Numbered from the stretch's first letter, positions 14,913 to 23,814 are shown. The stretch is DNA of 50,033 bases from an uncultured Marvinbryantia sp. (GCA_934394985.1 CAKRRF010000020.1:1-50033); one strand, 5' to 3'. The notes: generated by a model not told the origin, from the letters alone. A program made the numbers and translations.

Positions 14913-16847
14913 ATGAAAAGAATGAATATTGATATTGAAACTTATAGTGAAGCAGACTTATCTAAGTCAGGAGTTTACAAGTATGTAGATGCTCCTGGCT
15001 TTGAAGTGCTGCTTTTTGGTTATTCCGCAGATGGTGGTCCGGTGAAGGTAATCTCCCTAGCAGAAGGGGAGGAACTACCACAGAAAATAAAGGAAGCGCT
15101 GCTTGATGATACGGTTCTCAAATTTGCCTTCAATGCACAGTTTGAGCGTGTTTGCTTAGAAAAGTACCTAGGTGTACACCTGGCTCCGGACGCATGGCGC
15201 TGTACGATGGTGGCTTCCTTGTACTTAGGGCTTCCGGGCTCTCTGGCGCAAGTTGGTGCAGTCCTTGGCGTTGAGAAAAAGAAGTTAGAAACCGGTAAGG
15301 ATTTGATTAAATTCTTCTCTGTACCATGTAAGCCAACCAAGACAAATGGTGGAAGGACCAGAAACCTTCCAGAGCATGACAGAGAAAAGTGGCAGCAATT
15401 TATTACTTACAATGCCAGAGACGTTGAAACAGAAATGGATATTATGGAGAAGGTGGCAAGGTTCCCGGTTCCAGATTTCCTTTGGAAACAATATGCACAG
15501 GATCAGCGCATCAACGATTTAGGCATTGAGCTTGATATGGCCCTGGTAACGCAGGCCATTAAATGTGATGAGGAGTCCAGGGAGCGATATTTAAAAAGAG
15601 CCCAGGAGCTTACGGGACTAGAAAATCCAAACTCACCCATTCAGTTAAAAGAGTGGATTTTGTCAAATGGTGTCGAAATGGAGACACTTACAAAAGCAGA
15701 GGTGGCTTCAGTTATGGAAACAGCAACTGGACCGGTAAAGGAAGTGTTAGAGCTTAGGCAGCTTCTTTCCAAGTCCAGCGTGAAAAAATATGTGGCAATG
15801 GAGACCTGCCGCTGCAGCGATGGAAGGGCACATGGACTGTTGCAGTTTTATGGAGCTAACAGAACGGGCCGCTGGGCAGGCAGACTTGTGCAGGTGCAAA
15901 ACCTCCCACAGAATCATATTCCTGATTTGGCGGTAGCAAGAAATCTGATAAAGAGTGGTTGCTTTGAAGCAGTAGAGCTTTTGTACGATTCTATTCCAGA
16001 TACCCTTTCTCAGCTTATTCGTACTGCGTTTGTGCCGAGAGAAGGCTGTAAGTTTATGGTAGCTGACTTTAGTGCAATTGAGGCCAGGGTAATTGCATGG
16101 CTTGCTGGGGAGAGCTGGCGTCAGGAAGTTTTTAGGAACAACGGTGATATCTATTGCGCATCTGCCAGTCAGATGTTTGGTGTTCCGGTTGAAAAGCATG
16201 GTGTCAATGGAGAGCTGCGTCAGAAAGGTAAGATCGCAGAACTGGCACTTGGATATGGTGGTGGAGTTGGAGCGATGATCAGCATGGGTGCTATTGATAT
16301 GGGGCTTGCTGAGGAAGAATTGCAGCCGATTGTGGATTCCTGGAGACAGAGTAATCCGGCCATTGTAAAGCTGTGGTGGGATGTTCATAGATGTGTCATT
16401 AAAGCAGTAAAGGATAAACAGCCACAGACCTATAAGTGCCTGACCTTTGAATATCAGTCCGGCATGTTGTTTATTGGCCTGCCAAGTGGAAGAAGGCTCG
16501 CCTATGCAAAGCCAAGCGTATATCGCAATGATTATGACAGGGACGAGATTGCCTACATGGGTGTGGATGCCACAAAGAAATGGGGAAAGATTGACTCTTA
16601 CGGTCCAAAGTTTGTGGAGAACATTATCCAGGCGATGAGTAGAGATATTTTGGCAGAAGCAATGGCTCGTATGGAAGCTGCCGGTTATGACATTGTTATG
16701 CATGTGCATGATGAAGCTGTCATTGAAGCTCCGAGAGATGCAGTTCTTGAGGATGCGTGTCAGATTATGTCGAAAGCACCCGATTGGACACCAGGGCTGA
16801 TCTTAAATGCAGCGGGATATGAATGTGAATTTTATCAGAAGGATTAA
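14913..16847 (+). CDS. Family A DNA polymerase (phage replication)
   Basis: The 644-residue protein opens with an exonuclease-like DIETYSEADLSKSG and ends with family A polymerase motifs: motif A VADFSAIEARVIAW (about residue 384), motif B around RQKGKIAELALGYGGGVGAM, and motif C VMHVHDEAVIE (about 596). It should replicate phage DNA. ATG 14913 follows AAGGTG; a GTG three codons upstream is the alternative. It is in the middle of the replication operon, followed at once by a small protein and the VapE-like primase/helicase. Confidence 0.93.
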   Translation: MKRMNIDIETYSEADLSKSGVYKYVDAPGFEVLLFGYSADGGPVKVISLAEGEELPQKIKEALLDDTVLKFAFNAQFERVCLEKYLGVHLAPDAWRCTMVASLYLGLPGSLAQVGAVLGVEKKKLETGKDLIKFFSVPCKPTKTNGGRTRNLPEHDREKWQQFITYNARDVETEMDIMEKVARFPVPDFLWKQYAQDQRINDLGIELDMALVTQAIKCDEESRERYLKRAQELTGLENPNSPIQLKEWILSNGVEMETLTKAEVASVMETATGPVKEVLELRQLLSKSSVKKYVAMETCRCSDGRAHGLLQFYGANRTGRWAGRLVQVQNLPQNHIPDLAVARNLIKSGCFEAVELLYDSIPDTLSQLIRTAFVPREGCKFMVADFSAIEARVIAWLAGESWRQEVFRNNGDIYCASASQMFGVPVEKHGVNGELRQKGKIAELALGYGGGVGAMISMGAIDMGLAEEELQPIVDSWRQSNPAIVKLWWDVHRCVIKAVKDKQPQTYKCLTFEYQSGMLFIGLPSGRRLAYAKPSVYRNDYDRDEIAYMGVDATKKWGKIDSYGPKFVENIIQAMSRDILAEAMARMEAAGYDIVMHVHDEAVIEAPRDAVLEDACQIMSKAPDWTPGLILNAAGYECEFYQKD

Positions 16848-16859
16848 GGAGGAAGCGGC

Positions 16860-17051
16860 ATGATCGTAAATGTAAATAGAACTTTTACAGAACTTAGGAG
16901 CCTTAAGGGGAAGATTCCTAAAAGGACTTATCAGTCCATTAAAGGACAGATTTTGTCAGGAAATGTCGAAGGTGCCAATATTGGCATCTATCGCATCAAA
17001 CGAGAATTAGAGAAGGAGGCGGCAGGTTATGAGAATAGCGGTAGGAAATAG
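16860..17051 (+). CDS. Small unknown protein between polymerase and VapE
   Basis: This 63-residue basic protein is preceded by AAGGAGG and overlaps the following gene by 23 nt. The sequence (TFTELRSLKGKIPKRTYQSI, then GNVEGANIGIYRIKRELEK) is helical with no recognised domain. The conserved location suggests an accessory replication factor. Confidence 0.65.
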   Translation: MIVNVNRTFTELRSLKGKIPKRTYQSIKGQILSGNVEGANIGIYRIKRELEKEAAGYENSGRK

Positions 17052-19428
17052 CAGAATGGATAAGAAGTGGAAGAATAAGGAAATGTCCTGGGAGGACATT
17101 AAGCAGAAGTGTTCCCAGACTATTCGTACCACTGAAACCATTTCAGAATATCGAAAGATGAGTAAGCCGGCACAGGATAACGCCAAGGACGTCGGTGGTT
17201 TTGTGGGTGGCGCACTGAAAGGTGGTAAGCGTAAGAATGGGTTTGTGGAAGGCAGATCACTTCTGACCTTAGACCTGGATCATGCAGCGCCGGGGGTATG
17301 GGATGCAATCACTATGCTTTTTGATTTTAAGTGCCTCATGTATTCCACCCATAAGCATACACCAGAGGCTCCTCGTGTCAGATTGATTATCCCGCTTTCC
17401 AGGGAAGTATCTGCGGAGGAATATGCGCCGGTATCCAGAATGGTTGCAAAGGATATTGGTATGGAGCAGGTGGACGATACCTGCCATGAAGCAGCCAGAC
17501 TTATGTATTGGCCTTCCACCAGCAGCGATGGAGAGTTTTTGTTTGAGGCCCAGGACGGACCAATGTTAAATCCGGATACTATCCTTGCACGCTATAAGGA
17601 TTGGAGGGATACCAGCGAGTGGCCTATGAGTTCCCGCCAGTCTGAAATTGTAAAGAGGACCATCGCAAAGCAAGCGGATCCGCTGGAAAAGGAAGGAATG
17701 GTCGGTGCGTTTTGTAGAGCCTATACCATTGAGGAAGCAATTGATACTTTTATTTCGGACATTTATAAGCCATCCGCTATGGCTGGAAGATATGATTATA
17801 TTCCTGCGGACAGTAGCGCCGGTGTAGTTATTTATGATGATAAGTTTGCCTACTCCCATCATGCAACGGATCCTGCATGTGGGCATCTGATGAATGCCTT
17901 TGATGTGGTGAGGGTTCACAAGTTTGGTTCTTTGGATGATAAGGCTAAAGTGGATACGCCGCCAACGAAGCTGCCATCATATAAAGCAATGGTAGATTTT
18001 GCAATTAAGGATGAGAAGGTAAAACTGCAGCTTGCAAAGGAGCGTGAGATTCAGGCAGGCGATGATTTTGATGATAAGTTACAGGACGATAACTGGCAGA
18101 CACTACTGGAGCTTGATAAGAATGGTGATATTAAAGAGTCCCTTCTTAATTTCTTTACTATTCTGCGTCATGACAAGAGATTGCAGGAGATTTGTTATAA
18201 CGAACTTTCCTGTGCAATTTCTGTAAGAAATGATGAGCTGCTTCCTTGGGAGCAGATTAAACCAGGCTGGTCTGATTCTGATTTGGCGTCACTTTCCATT
18301 TATCTGGATGGTGTGTATCACATCTTCAGTCCTACCAAATTAAAGAATGCGCTTTTAAAAGCATCTGCGGAGAGAGCCTTCCATCCAATCAAAGAATACC
18401 TGGGAGCACTGCCAGAGTGGGACGGAACCAAGCGCCTGGAGAGTTTGCTTATCGACTATCTGGGAGCAGAGGATAATTCCTATGTGCGTGCGGTTACAAG
18501 AAAGACACTCACTGCAGCGGTGGCTAGGGTATTCGAACCGGGTGTGAAATTTGATACCGTTTTAGTCCTTTCCGGCCCACAGGGTATTGGTAAGAGTATG
18601 ATTTTTGCAAAGCTGGGTTCCATCTGGTTTTCCGATTCTCTTACCATTTCGGATATGAGGGATAAGACCGGTGCAGAGAAGCTCCAGGGATTTTGGATTA
18701 TGGAGATTGGTGAGATGAACGGTATCAAGAAGGTAGAAGTGGAGACCGTCAAGAGCTTTGCATCTCGCCAGGATGATAAGTTTCGTGTCGCTTATGGAAC
18801 TGTGGTTGAAAACCACCCTCGCCAGTGTATTATCTGTGGAACTTCCAATAGTCAGCACTTTCTTCGTGATGTGACAGGTAACCGTCGTTTCTGGCCGGTA
18901 CAGGTAACAGGCCAGTGCGAGAAGCATCCTTGGGATTTGGATAAAGCTATCTTGGACCAGGTTTGGGCGGAGGCACTTTCTTTATACAATGCCGGTGAGG
19001 AGCTGATCTTAAAAGGAGCAGACGCAGTATCTGCTTATGAACAGCAGCAGGAAGCTCTGGAAAATGATGATAGAGAAGGACTGGTGCGAGCATACCTTAA
19101 TACGCTGCTTCCGGAGGACTGGCCAAAGATGACTCTGTCCGAGCGCCGCATGTACTTGTCAGGGGACGAGTTTACCAGCCAGGGTAAACCAGGTGTTGTA
19201 GCTCGTGAGAAGGTCTGCAATTTGGAGATTTGGGCTGAGTGTTTCTCTAAGGATCCGGCATCCATTAAGAAGCAGGATAGCTATGAGCTTAATGCGATTA
19301 TGGCAAAGATTGATGGTTGGAAGCGTTACGGCGGGAATAAGTCCGGCAAATTATCATTCCAAAGCTATGGCTCACAGATCGCTTATGTAAGAGATGAGGA
19401 CGCGGTAGCGGAAGAAGTGGTTTCGTAA
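17029..19428 (+). CDS. VapE-family primase/helicase
   Basis: The 799-residue protein combines an N-terminal archaeal/plasmid-type primase-like region (TLDLDHAAPGVWDAI, then APRVRLIIPLSREV) with a C-terminal VapE ATPase. The latter has a Walker A GPQGIGKS at about 516-523, EIGEMNGIKK as the Walker B region, and CGTSNSQHFLRDVTGNRRFW, a superfamily 3-like sensor block. It probably primes and unwinds the phage origin. ATG 17029 lies inside the preceding small gene with AAGGAGG upstream. Confidence 0.9.
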   Translation: MRIAVGNSRMDKKWKNKEMSWEDIKQKCSQTIRTTETISEYRKMSKPAQDNAKDVGGFVGGALKGGKRKNGFVEGRSLLTLDLDHAAPGVWDAITMLFDFKCLMYSTHKHTPEAPRVRLIIPLSREVSAEEYAPVSRMVAKDIGMEQVDDTCHEAARLMYWPSTSSDGEFLFEAQDGPMLNPDTILARYKDWRDTSEWPMSSRQSEIVKRTIAKQADPLEKEGMVGAFCRAYTIEEAIDTFISDIYKPSAMAGRYDYIPADSSAGVVIYDDKFAYSHHATDPACGHLMNAFDVVRVHKFGSLDDKAKVDTPPTKLPSYKAMVDFAIKDEKVKLQLAKEREIQAGDDFDDKLQDDNWQTLLELDKNGDIKESLLNFFTILRHDKRLQEICYNELSCAISVRNDELLPWEQIKPGWSDSDLASLSIYLDGVYHIFSPTKLKNALLKASAERAFHPIKEYLGALPEWDGTKRLESLLIDYLGAEDNSYVRAVTRKTLTAAVARVFEPGVKFDTVLVLSGPQGIGKSMIFAKLGSIWFSDSLTISDMRDKTGAEKLQGFWIMEIGEMNGIKKVEVETVKSFASRQDDKFRVAYGTVVENHPRQCIICGTSNSQHFLRDVTGNRRFWPVQVTGQCEKHPWDLDKAILDQVWAEALSLYNAGEELILKGADAVSAYEQQQEALENDDREGLVRAYLNTLLPEDWPKMTLSERRMYLSGDEFTSQGKPGVVAREKVCNLEIWAECFSKDPASIKKQDSYELNAIMAKIDGWKRYGGNKSGKLSFQSYGSQIAYVRDEDAVAEEVVS

Positions 19429-19429
19429 G

Positions 19430-19588
19430 ATGCCAAACAAGGTCATTTCTTATGTGCTTTATCATGGCGCAACTGTCGGAAATGGCTATGGAAATAGAAA
19501 TGGCGTTAGCATAGAAGATACAGGGCTCCTAGGCTTCCTATTTCCGTATTGCCTATTATTTATAAAAGTTATGTATGTATATAAATAA
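19430..19588 (+). CDS. Possible short membrane-like ORF (doubtful)
   Basis: A 52-codon frame starts 1 nt after the VapE stop: MPNKVISYVLYHGATVGNGY..., with a hydrophobic end (GLLGFLFPYCLLFIKVMY). The ribosome site is weak, so this may be chance. The rest of the gap to 19675 holds a palindrome ACGTGT-ATATA-ACACGT (19601-19617) and the repeat CTATTTCCGTATTGCCTATT (19538-19557). Confidence 0.25.
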   Translation: MPNKVISYVLYHGATVGNGYGNRNGVSIEDTGLLGFLFPYCLLFIKVMYVYK

Positions 19589-19675
19589 GAGAAAGCAAGA
19601 ACGTGTATATAACACGTATAAGGGGATAGAAAGTTTTTAGGGGTAAAGCAATAGCAAGTAAGCAATGGAGGTTTT

Positions 19676-19957
19676 ATGAGAGAAAAAGAAGTAGAGGCAG
19701 CTCTTGTAAAGGCTGCAAAGAAAAGGAATGGTGTGGCTCTGAAGTTTGTGAGTCCGGGCCTTTCAGGTGTTCCAGATAGATTGGTGCTTCTTCCGGATGG
19801 AAAGATAGGTTTTATTGAGTTGAAGTCACCAGGGAAAAAGATGCGTCTGCTCCAGGAAAAGAGAAAAAGTCAATTGGAGAGATTAGGATTTTTAGTATTC
19901 TGCCTGGATAGCAAAGAGGAAGTTGAGGTGATGCTTGATGCAATACAAGCCGCATGA
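19676..19957 (+). CDS. VRR-NUC domain nuclease
   Basis: The 93-residue protein is a stand-alone VRR-NUC nuclease: REKEVEAALVKAAKKRNG, the catalytic GVPDRLVLLPDGKIGFIELK with PD and ExK, then a helix and LVFCLDSKEEVEVML. Phage members of this family act on branched DNA such as Holliday junctions. It follows TGGAGG and overlaps the helicase gene by 20 nt, so the two are co-translated and probably work together on replication or recombination intermediates. Confidence 0.9.
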   Translation: MREKEVEAALVKAAKKRNGVALKFVSPGLSGVPDRLVLLPDGKIGFIELKSPGKKMRLLQEKRKSQLERLGFLVFCLDSKEEVEVMLDAIQAA

Positions 19958-21278
19958 TTACCAGACCTACGCTGCTGAGTTTATCATCGCACATCCAGCC
20001 TGCGGATTATTACTTTCAATGGGACTTGGAAAAAGTGTGATAAGCCTGACAGCGCTGTGGGAACTGGTTCTTGATTATTTTGAGGTGGGCAGAATTTTGG
20101 TGATAGCACCATTAAGGGTTGCCAGAGATACTTGGCCAAAGGAAATTGAAAAGTGGGATCACTTAAAGGGCCTGACCTATTCTGTGGTGGTTGGTTCTGA
20201 AAAGGAAAGACGCGAAGCACTGTCGAAGCCAGCATTTATTTATATCATCAACCGAGAGAATGTTTCCTGGCTGGTGGATAATAAATTATTTCATTTCGAT
20301 TGCATCTGCATTGATGAGCTGAGTTCCTTTAAGAGCCACCAAAGTAAAAGGTTCAAATCGCTGAGGAAGGTTCGTCCCCAGGTAAAACGTGTAATTGGAC
20401 TGACCGGCACACCTACACCAAATGGGCTGATTGACCTTTGGGCACAGATCAATTTACTTGATATGGGTAAGAGACTTGGAAGATTTATTGGTGGATACAG
20501 GGAGCGATACTTTATGCCGGATAAAAGAAATCGTGATGTGATATTTTCCTACAAACCGAGAGAGGGTGCGGAGGATGCGATCTATAAAAAGATTTCTGAT
20601 ATTTGTGTGAGTATGCAGGCGACAGACCATTTAAATATGCCAGAACTTATCATGTCCAATGTGGAAGTTACCATGAATGAAAAAGAGCGTGCGATGTACG
20701 ATAGTCTGAAAGCAGATTTGATCCTGCCGATGGAAGGTGGAGATATTGATGCGCAGTCAGCAGTTGGACTTAGCAATAAGCTCCATCAGATGGCAAACGG
20801 AGCAGTTTACGATGAGAACGGGAAAGTCAGAAAAATCCATGATAGGAAGTTAGATGCCATCGAGGACTTAATCGAAGCTGCCAATGGAAATCCAGTCATG
20901 ATTGCATATTGGTTTAAGCACGACAGGGAAAGATTGATGGAGTGCTTTGCAGCAGTTCCGATTGATAAATCTGAGGACATCACCAAATGGAATAAGGGTG
21001 AGATTCCGGTGGCGCTGATTCATCCAGCAAGCGCCGGTCATGGACTTAATCTTCAGGAAGGCGGCTGCCATCTCATTTGGTTTGGCCTTACCTGGAGTCT
21101 GGAACTTTACCAGCAATGTAATGCAAGACTCTGGAGACAGGGCCAGAAAAATACAGTAACCATTCAGCATGTAGTCACCAAAGGAACAATTGATGAGGAT
21201 GTTTTGAAAGCACTGGAAAATAAGGATGTTACCCAGGAGGCACTTCTTAAAGCGGTGAAAGCAAGACTTATCTCGTAG
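19938..21278 (+). CDS. SNF2-family DNA helicase
   Basis: This 446-residue protein contains LLSMGLGKSVISLTAL (motif I), ILVIAPLRVARDTWPKEIEK (Ia), IDELSSFKS (motif II, DELS), RVIGLTGTPTPNGLIDLWAQ (III), and the C-terminal GHGLNLQEGGCHLIWFGLTW and RLWRQGQKNTV (V and VI), all typical of SNF2 ATPases. It should move along double-stranded DNA using ATP. ATG 19938 follows GAGGTGA inside the VRR-NUC gene. The VRR-NUC plus SNF2 pair is a recurring phage replication cassette. Confidence 0.92.
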   Translation: MQYKPHDYQTYAAEFIIAHPACGLLLSMGLGKSVISLTALWELVLDYFEVGRILVIAPLRVARDTWPKEIEKWDHLKGLTYSVVVGSEKERREALSKPAFIYIINRENVSWLVDNKLFHFDCICIDELSSFKSHQSKRFKSLRKVRPQVKRVIGLTGTPTPNGLIDLWAQINLLDMGKRLGRFIGGYRERYFMPDKRNRDVIFSYKPREGAEDAIYKKISDICVSMQATDHLNMPELIMSNVEVTMNEKERAMYDSLKADLILPMEGGDIDAQSAVGLSNKLHQMANGAVYDENGKVRKIHDRKLDAIEDLIEAANGNPVMIAYWFKHDRERLMECFAAVPIDKSEDITKWNKGEIPVALIHPASAGHGLNLQEGGCHLIWFGLTWSLELYQQCNARLWRQGQKNTVTIQHVVTKGTIDEDVLKALENKDVTQEALLKAVKARLIS

Positions 21279-21290
21279 GAAGGAGCAGCA

Positions 21291-21782
21291 ATGAAAGGAT
21301 ATGTTGAAAAAATCATAAAAGAATATCCTCAAATGGTGAGAGAAGTGGAGCGTCTCGATAAGCAAATCAAAAGCTGTGAATTTATTTCAGCAGATGAGCT
21401 CATCACAACGATGGCCTTCTCTCATCCAGATGGGGAACGAGTACAAAGTAGTGATTTATCGGATAAGACAGCAAAGATTGCGATATCTTATCAGCGTAAG
21501 ATGGACCGCATTAACGAGGAACTGGTAATGCCAATGATAAAACGAAAAGAAGCCCTGGAAGAAGAAATCTCATTTTTCGAAGATAGTGTAAATCATTTAC
21601 CGGAGGATATACTCGAAATGAGTCAGGCGATCTTTCTTGATGGCATGACATGGGAAGAAGCAGAGAGCTGTTTTTATACAAATAGCTGGGGAATCAGAAA
21701 TTGTCGTAAGAGAGCGATTGATTGTCTGGTTCGTAGCTACCAGATTAGAGCATCGCAGACAGAAGCATTTTTACTTAGTTGA
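21291..21782 (+). CDS. Sigma-like late regulator (DUF1492/ArpU type)
   Basis: The 163-residue protein has a long coiled-coil-like N-terminal part (EYPQMVREVERLDKQI, then RMDRINEELVMPMIKRKEAL) and a C-terminal HTH resembling sigma-70 region 4 (MTWEEAESCFYTNSWGIRNC, then KRAIDCL). That plan matches the DUF1492/ArpU/RinA-like regulators that turn on phage late genes. Its position at the end of the replication block and before packaging fits. The target promoter was not identified. Confidence 0.75.
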   Translation: MKGYVEKIIKEYPQMVREVERLDKQIKSCEFISADELITTMAFSHPDGERVQSSDLSDKTAKIAISYQRKMDRINEELVMPMIKRKEALEEEISFFEDSVNHLPEDILEMSQAIFLDGMTWEEAESCFYTNSWGIRNCRKRAIDCLVRSYQIRASQTEAFLLS

Positions 21783-22074
21783 AAGTGCCAGTTTTATATT
21801 TTTCAGGATGGAGGACATAATCGTCATGGTCCTTAATCATTTTTATAGCGCATTCTACATTTCGTGCTTTGGCATGGTCGTGGAAATGCGCTGTTTTTAT
21901 TGTATGTTTATGACCAATCTTAATTCTGGCCCAGCCTATCACTTCTGCAGGCATTTTTTGAAGTAACCAGCAGTGGCCTGTGTTCTTTGATCGCACAATG
22001 ATGCAATTATCAATTTCTCGAAGGATAGTGAAATAACCGTCCGATAGTAAATTTCGTTCTTTTGTATAAAACAT
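21775..22074 (-). CDS. Unknown protein, leftward cassette
   Basis: This 99-residue leftward protein has an AAGGAA site before ATG 22074 and its 3' end overlaps the end of the late regulator by 8 nt. The sequence (YFTILREIDNCIIVRSKNTG, then HCWLLQK and KTAHFHDHAKARNVECAIKM) has several His/Cys but no recognised motif. It lies downstream of the SymE-like gene and is probably co-transcribed with it. Confidence 0.6.
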   Translation of the reverse strand: MFYTKERNLLSDGYFTILREIDNCIIVRSKNTGHCWLLQKMPAEVIGWARIKIGHKHTIKTAHFHDHAKARNVECAIKMIKDHDDYVLHPEKYKTGTFN

Positions 22075-22116
22075 GTAAAATTCCTTTTTATTTCGTTATG
22101 TAAAAATAGTGAGTAA

Positions 22117-22311
22117 TTAGCCGGATATTTGGCTAGGTGATGGATCAATTATTTCGGGTTCGATAATGATCCGGTTTTCAGAAAAAGATACTTTGACATG
22201 GTCACCGATTTTGTAACCAAGAGCAGATAACCAGTCACCCTGGAGATTGATGCGTGGAACATTACGCTTATTCCCGGATGCCTCGTACACCTTAAGATGT
22301 CTTTCATTCAT
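22117..22311 (-). CDS. SymE-like protein (AbrB fold)
   Basis: The 64-residue protein starts at the ATG at 22311, preceded by GGGAGG. HLKVYEASGNKRNVPRINLQ, GDWLSALGYKIGDHVKVSF and NRIIIEP match the SymE type I toxin family, which has a SpoVT/AbrB-like fold. In E. coli SymE is held off by an antisense RNA; no such RNA can be established here by eye. It could equally be a DNA-binding regulator of the divergent promoter beside it. It is the first gene of a leftward pair in a rightward phage region. Confidence 0.72.
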   Translation of the reverse strand: MNERHLKVYEASGNKRNVPRINLQGDWLSALGYKIGDHVKVSFSENRIIIEPEIIDPSPSQISG

Positions 22312-22394
22312 TGGCGCCTCCCTTCTGGCTACCAATGCTACTAAGCCGAGTATAACATGATTAAAATATTTTTACAAACATTTCAATCTACCAG

Positions 22395-22452
22395 TTGACT
22401 TTCGGAAGTCTACCTGATATTATAACACAAGAAGTTTACCGGAGGACTTCCG
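22395..22452 (+). promoter_or_regulatory. Promoter with inverted operator, rightward
   Basis: TTGACT (22395-22400), a 17-nt spacer and TATTAT (22418-22423) form a promoter for the gene at 22472. CGGAAGTC (22403-22410) and GACTTCCG (22445-22452) are a perfect inverted pair bracketing the -10 box, a likely operator. The divergent SymE-like gene starts 84 nt to the left. Confidence 0.65.
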
Positions 22453-22471
22453 GAGAAGGAAGGTAGATATT

Positions 22472-22975
22472 ATGAACGAATACACAATTAGCGCGCAGTT
22501 TGTTAGTACAACAGCGAAATTTGATGCAGATGCAAAAGATGCGATAGAAAAAGGGGTAGAAAATTATAATTCACGTTCTTTAATTGCCAAGAATCCTAAA
22601 AAGATCTCTAAGCATTCATTTTCAGAGGACGAGTCAACTTTGAATTTAACACTGGAGAGTGAAGCAGAATTACCAATGCCAACTCGTGCATTAAAATTAT
22701 TGAGCTCATATCTTGTGGAGGAAACTTGCCTAGGAGAGCGCTTGGCGGGAAAACAATTATTCAAAATGACAGCAGAATCAGTCCAGAAACCATCAGTTGA
22801 AAATGAAGAAGATGCTAACGAGGAAATTCCCCCACAGGTCATTGTTAATTTGATTAAAGGGCTTCAAAAACTATCGTGGTCATCTGAGGATATCACTGAT
22901 TTTATGTTATATGTTTGTTCTGGCGAAGAACAGCATATCGAAAAAATAACAAGCAGACGTAAGAAGGAGGATTAA
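22472..22975 (+). CDS. Unknown protein, rightward cassette
   Basis: This 167-residue acidic protein follows AAGGAAGG. It has an N-terminal alpha/beta part (YTISAQFVSTTAKFDADAKD, then LNLTLESEAELPMPTRALKL), a Glu/Asn-rich linker at about 110-121, and a helical end (VNLIKGLQKLSWSSEDITDF, SGEEQHIEKI). I do not recognise it. It has its own operator-bearing promoter and is followed after 1 nt by a small second gene. Confidence 0.6.
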   Translation: MNEYTISAQFVSTTAKFDADAKDAIEKGVENYNSRSLIAKNPKKISKHSFSEDESTLNLTLESEAELPMPTRALKLLSSYLVEETCLGERLAGKQLFKMTAESVQKPSVENEEDANEEIPPQVIVNLIKGLQKLSWSSEDITDFMLYVCSGEEQHIEKITSRRKKED

Positions 22976-22976
22976 A

Positions 22977-23195
22977 ATGACAGTCGAAACCTTATATAAA
23001 TTTTTAGAGTTAGGTTATGCGAAGCGTGGTATGTGGATATCAGAAGTGGCGGATGCGTTGAACATTAGCTATAAAAATGCCAATAGACTCACACTTGCAT
23101 TTGGTGCACATAGGACTAGAATTCAGGATATTACGCCATATGATGAATTTAAAAATAATATTACAGTCCAGAAAATATGCGCGTTAATAAAATAG
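22977..23195 (+). CDS. Small helix-turn-helix-like protein
   Basis: This 72-residue protein begins 1 nt after the previous stop and has AAGGAGG upstream. WISEVADALNISYKNANRLT reads like a helix-turn-helix core. It may regulate the operator-bearing promoter of its own two-gene unit. No family assigned. Confidence 0.55.
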   Translation: MTVETLYKFLELGYAKRGMWISEVADALNISYKNANRLTLAFGAHRTRIQDITPYDEFKNNITVQKICALIK

Positions 23196-23200
23196 ATTTT

Positions 23201-23223
23201 GCTATTGCCGTATTGCTATTGCC
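23201..23223. repeat. Tandem GCTATTGCC repeat
   Basis: GCTATTGCC occurs at 23201-23209 and 23215-23223, separated by GTATT. A close copy of the combined motif is at 19538-19557, and the inverse GCAATAGC is at 19648-19655. A possible promoter (GTGACA 23263, TATTAT 23287, 18-nt spacer) follows. Confidence 0.5.
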
Positions 23224-23314
23224 TAAGCAAAACTCGAAATTACACTTGTTCAGAAATCCTCAGTGACAAGGGCAAAGCGGGTGTGATATTATTATACTGC
23301 AAAGAATTGTAGAT

Positions 23315-23346
23315 AGGTCTTGTGGTTATCCCACAGGGCCTTTTTC
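23315..23346 (+). terminator. Terminator before the HNH gene
   Basis: A stem formed by GGTCTTGTGG and CCCACAGGGCC with a short loop is followed by TTTTTC. A second GC-rich hairpin (GGTGCGG with CCGCACC) follows just before the HNH ribosome site. Confidence 0.65.
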
Positions 23347-23415
23347 TTTGCCATTCTTTTGGTGCGGGTGCGGAGTTTAATCCTTTCGCCGCACCCTTAC
23401 ATGGGAGGTGTAAAC

Positions 23416-23778
23416 ATGCCATACAGACCAAGCGTCCCATGCAAACATCCAGGATGCCCTAAGCTGGTGGCTTATGGTACCGGTCCTTATTGCAGCGTGC
23501 ACGAGCCCCTGCACCGTGGGGATAGGGAAAGCGCCAGCAAGCGTGGGTACAGTAGCCGATGGCAGAAGGCTCGTAAGAAGTTCCTTCGTAGCCATCCACT
23601 GTGTGTGGAGTGTCAGAGACAAGGGAAGCTCACTGAAGCTACGGTGGTGGACCACATCACTCCCCACAGAGGAGACCAGAAGTTGTTCTGGGACGAGAGT
23701 AACTGGCAGCCTCTTTGCAAGCCTTGTCACGATAAAAAGACGTGGAATGAAGATAATAATCCAACTTATAGATTTTAA
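23416..23778 (+). CDS. HNH endonuclease (packaging-associated)
   Basis: This 120-residue protein starts MPYRPSVPCKHPGCPKLVAY behind GGGAGGTG; an in-frame ATG at 23401 is less likely. It contains a CxxxxC/C N-terminal knuckle, a basic segment (YSSRWQKARKKFLRSHPLC) and the HNH core VVDHITPHRGD with NWQPLCKPCHDKKT. HNH proteins next to the terminase in HK97-type phages stimulate cos cleavage by the terminase. Here the terminase genes lie 5 kb downstream, displaced by the methylase and the amidoligase island. Confidence 0.9.
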   Translation: MPYRPSVPCKHPGCPKLVAYGTGPYCSVHEPLHRGDRESASKRGYSSRWQKARKKFLRSHPLCVECQRQGKLTEATVVDHITPHRGDQKLFWDESNWQPLCKPCHDKKTWNEDNNPTYRF

Positions 23779-23814
23779 GTCGCAGTGATGTGGCTTTTTC
23801 TATTTGCGGTGAGT

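Noticed and set aside
15747..16709. Leftward 320-codon open frame opposite the polymerase gene
   Set aside because: It is entirely antisense to a family A polymerase with all motifs, starts without a ribosome site and has no protein-like pattern.
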